DNA of 62,727 nt from Candidatus Methanosuratincola sp. (lineage in GTDB: Archaea; Thermoproteota; Methanomethylicia; Methanomethylicales; Methanomethylicaceae). The position numbers and the translations under genes are program-made. The first letter of the stretch is position 1, and the number at the start of each line of letters is the position of its first letter. The notes under the pieces were generated by a model. That model saw only the letters and a list, made by a program, of their open reading frames with translations, searched no databases and was not told where the DNA came from. Shown piece after piece: positions 62,454 to 62,727 of this stretch. The stretch covers positions 1 through 62,727 of the forward strand of contig JBBFLR010000008.1 in assembly GCA_037478935.1 (NCBI GenBank). The letters are read 5' to 3'.

Positions 62454-62727
62454 TTATATTTCGGAAACCCGGAGTTTTCTCCTCAGAGAGATGTAAACCG
62501 CGGCGGACGCCGTCAGGCCTATGGATACCACTAAGATCGGACCGAGGAACGGCGCCGCAGGAGAGTCGGGGATTGCCTCCGATATCCTGTCGCTGTAGGT
62601 CTTAAGATAATTGTTCGTAGTATTCGCCTCACCATCGACATTCGGCTGCGATGTTTGGAGATCCAGAGGGCCATAACCGTATGCCGTCCTATTTTCTGCA
62701 ATATTGAGGGCTAACAGCGGCACATAT
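62454..62727 (-). CDS. C-terminal end of a membrane-anchored secreted protein (partial)
   Basis: The frame is open to the right edge, so only the last 90 or so residues are present. A polar, Asn/Thr-rich stretch (NVDGEANTTNNYLKTYSD, likely outside the cell) is followed by a single membrane anchor (FLGPILVVSIGLTASAAVYI) and a basic tail (RRKLRVSEI), the pattern of an archaeal surface protein. It is convergent with the M48 peptidase. Confidence 0.65.
   Translation of the reverse strand, partial: YVPLLALNIAENRTAYGYGPLDLQTSQPNVDGEANTTNNYLKTYSDRISEAIPDSPAAPFLGPILVVSIGLTASAAVYISLRRKLRVSEI

Noticed and set aside
1-62727. tRNA, rRNA, CRISPR repeats, insertion sequences
   Set aside because: Scanning by eye showed no tRNA T-arm consensus, rRNA-like blocks, regularly spaced repeats, transposase motifs or terminal inverted repeats. 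Small RNAs without strong sequence marks could be missed.

Overview
The window is archaeal chromosomal DNA, roughly 50-55 % GC by eye, with very compact gene packing: ATGA or GTGA overlaps, tail-to-tail overlaps of 8-30 bases, TATA-like promoters and poly-T terminators. It encodes methyl-coenzyme M reductase (MCR), the key enzyme of methanogenesis, together with archaeal-only housekeeping genes (RpoP, archaeal glycyl-tRNA synthetase, EndA, PAC2 protein, LysW-type lysine genes). Three things argue for a methylotrophic methanogen outside the classical euryarchaeal orders, best fitting Methanomethylicia (Verstraetearchaeota; Methanosuratincola-like): the short mcrBGA operon without mcrD/mcrC in it, a GlcD-like flavoprotein paired with an HdrD-like protein, and a corrinoid-protein activator inside the MCR-activation operon. 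This placement is inference and needs a phylogeny.

Layout. 0-12.2 kb: an HTH regulator, mcrBGA, DUF483-like, HAD and DUF2098-like proteins, methanogenesis marker 2, component A2 (AtwA), then marker 15, YcaO and TfuA (YcaO/TfuA make the McrA thioglycine). 12.3-21.8 kb: a DRG GTPase, the divergent thiamine pair thiR/thiDN, a PD-(D/E)XK protein, nadE, tpiA, small membrane or secreted proteins, trpB2 and an ACT-domain protein. 22-31.5 kb: a tightly overlapped minus-strand operon (markers 3, 6, 17, 7, a second A2-like ATPase, a corrinoid activator, an unknown Cys-rich protein) diverging from mcrD-mcrC-marker 5-HTH. 31.5-47.7 kb: HD phosphohydrolase, ferredoxin, class II HMG-CoA reductase, glycosyltransferase, coiled-coil protein, rpoP, agmatinase-like, glyS, thioredoxin-reductase-like, PhoU-like, endA, ahcY, an HExxH protein, an M42 peptidase and a pycB-like carboxyltransferase. 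47.8-51.8 kb: glcD-like, hdrD-like and a divergent arginase-fold gene. 51.8-62.7 kb: stomatin/NfeD pair, PAC2 protein, Hsp20, the lysXYZJK operon with its Lrp-type regulator, an M48 peptidase and one truncated gene.

How it works together. McrBGA is the catalyst. YcaO/TfuA modify McrA; McrD, McrC, markers 3/7/17 and the A2 ATPases are the assembly and reductive-activation machinery. The corrinoid activator would keep methyltransferase corrinoid proteins in the Co(I) state for methyl-compound use. The GlcD/HdrD pair is a candidate for handling the CoM-S-S-CoB heterodisulfide formed by MCR. No rRNA, tRNA, CRISPR array, insertion sequence or replication origin was recognised. The only gene-poor stretch above 300 bases is 42061-42475.
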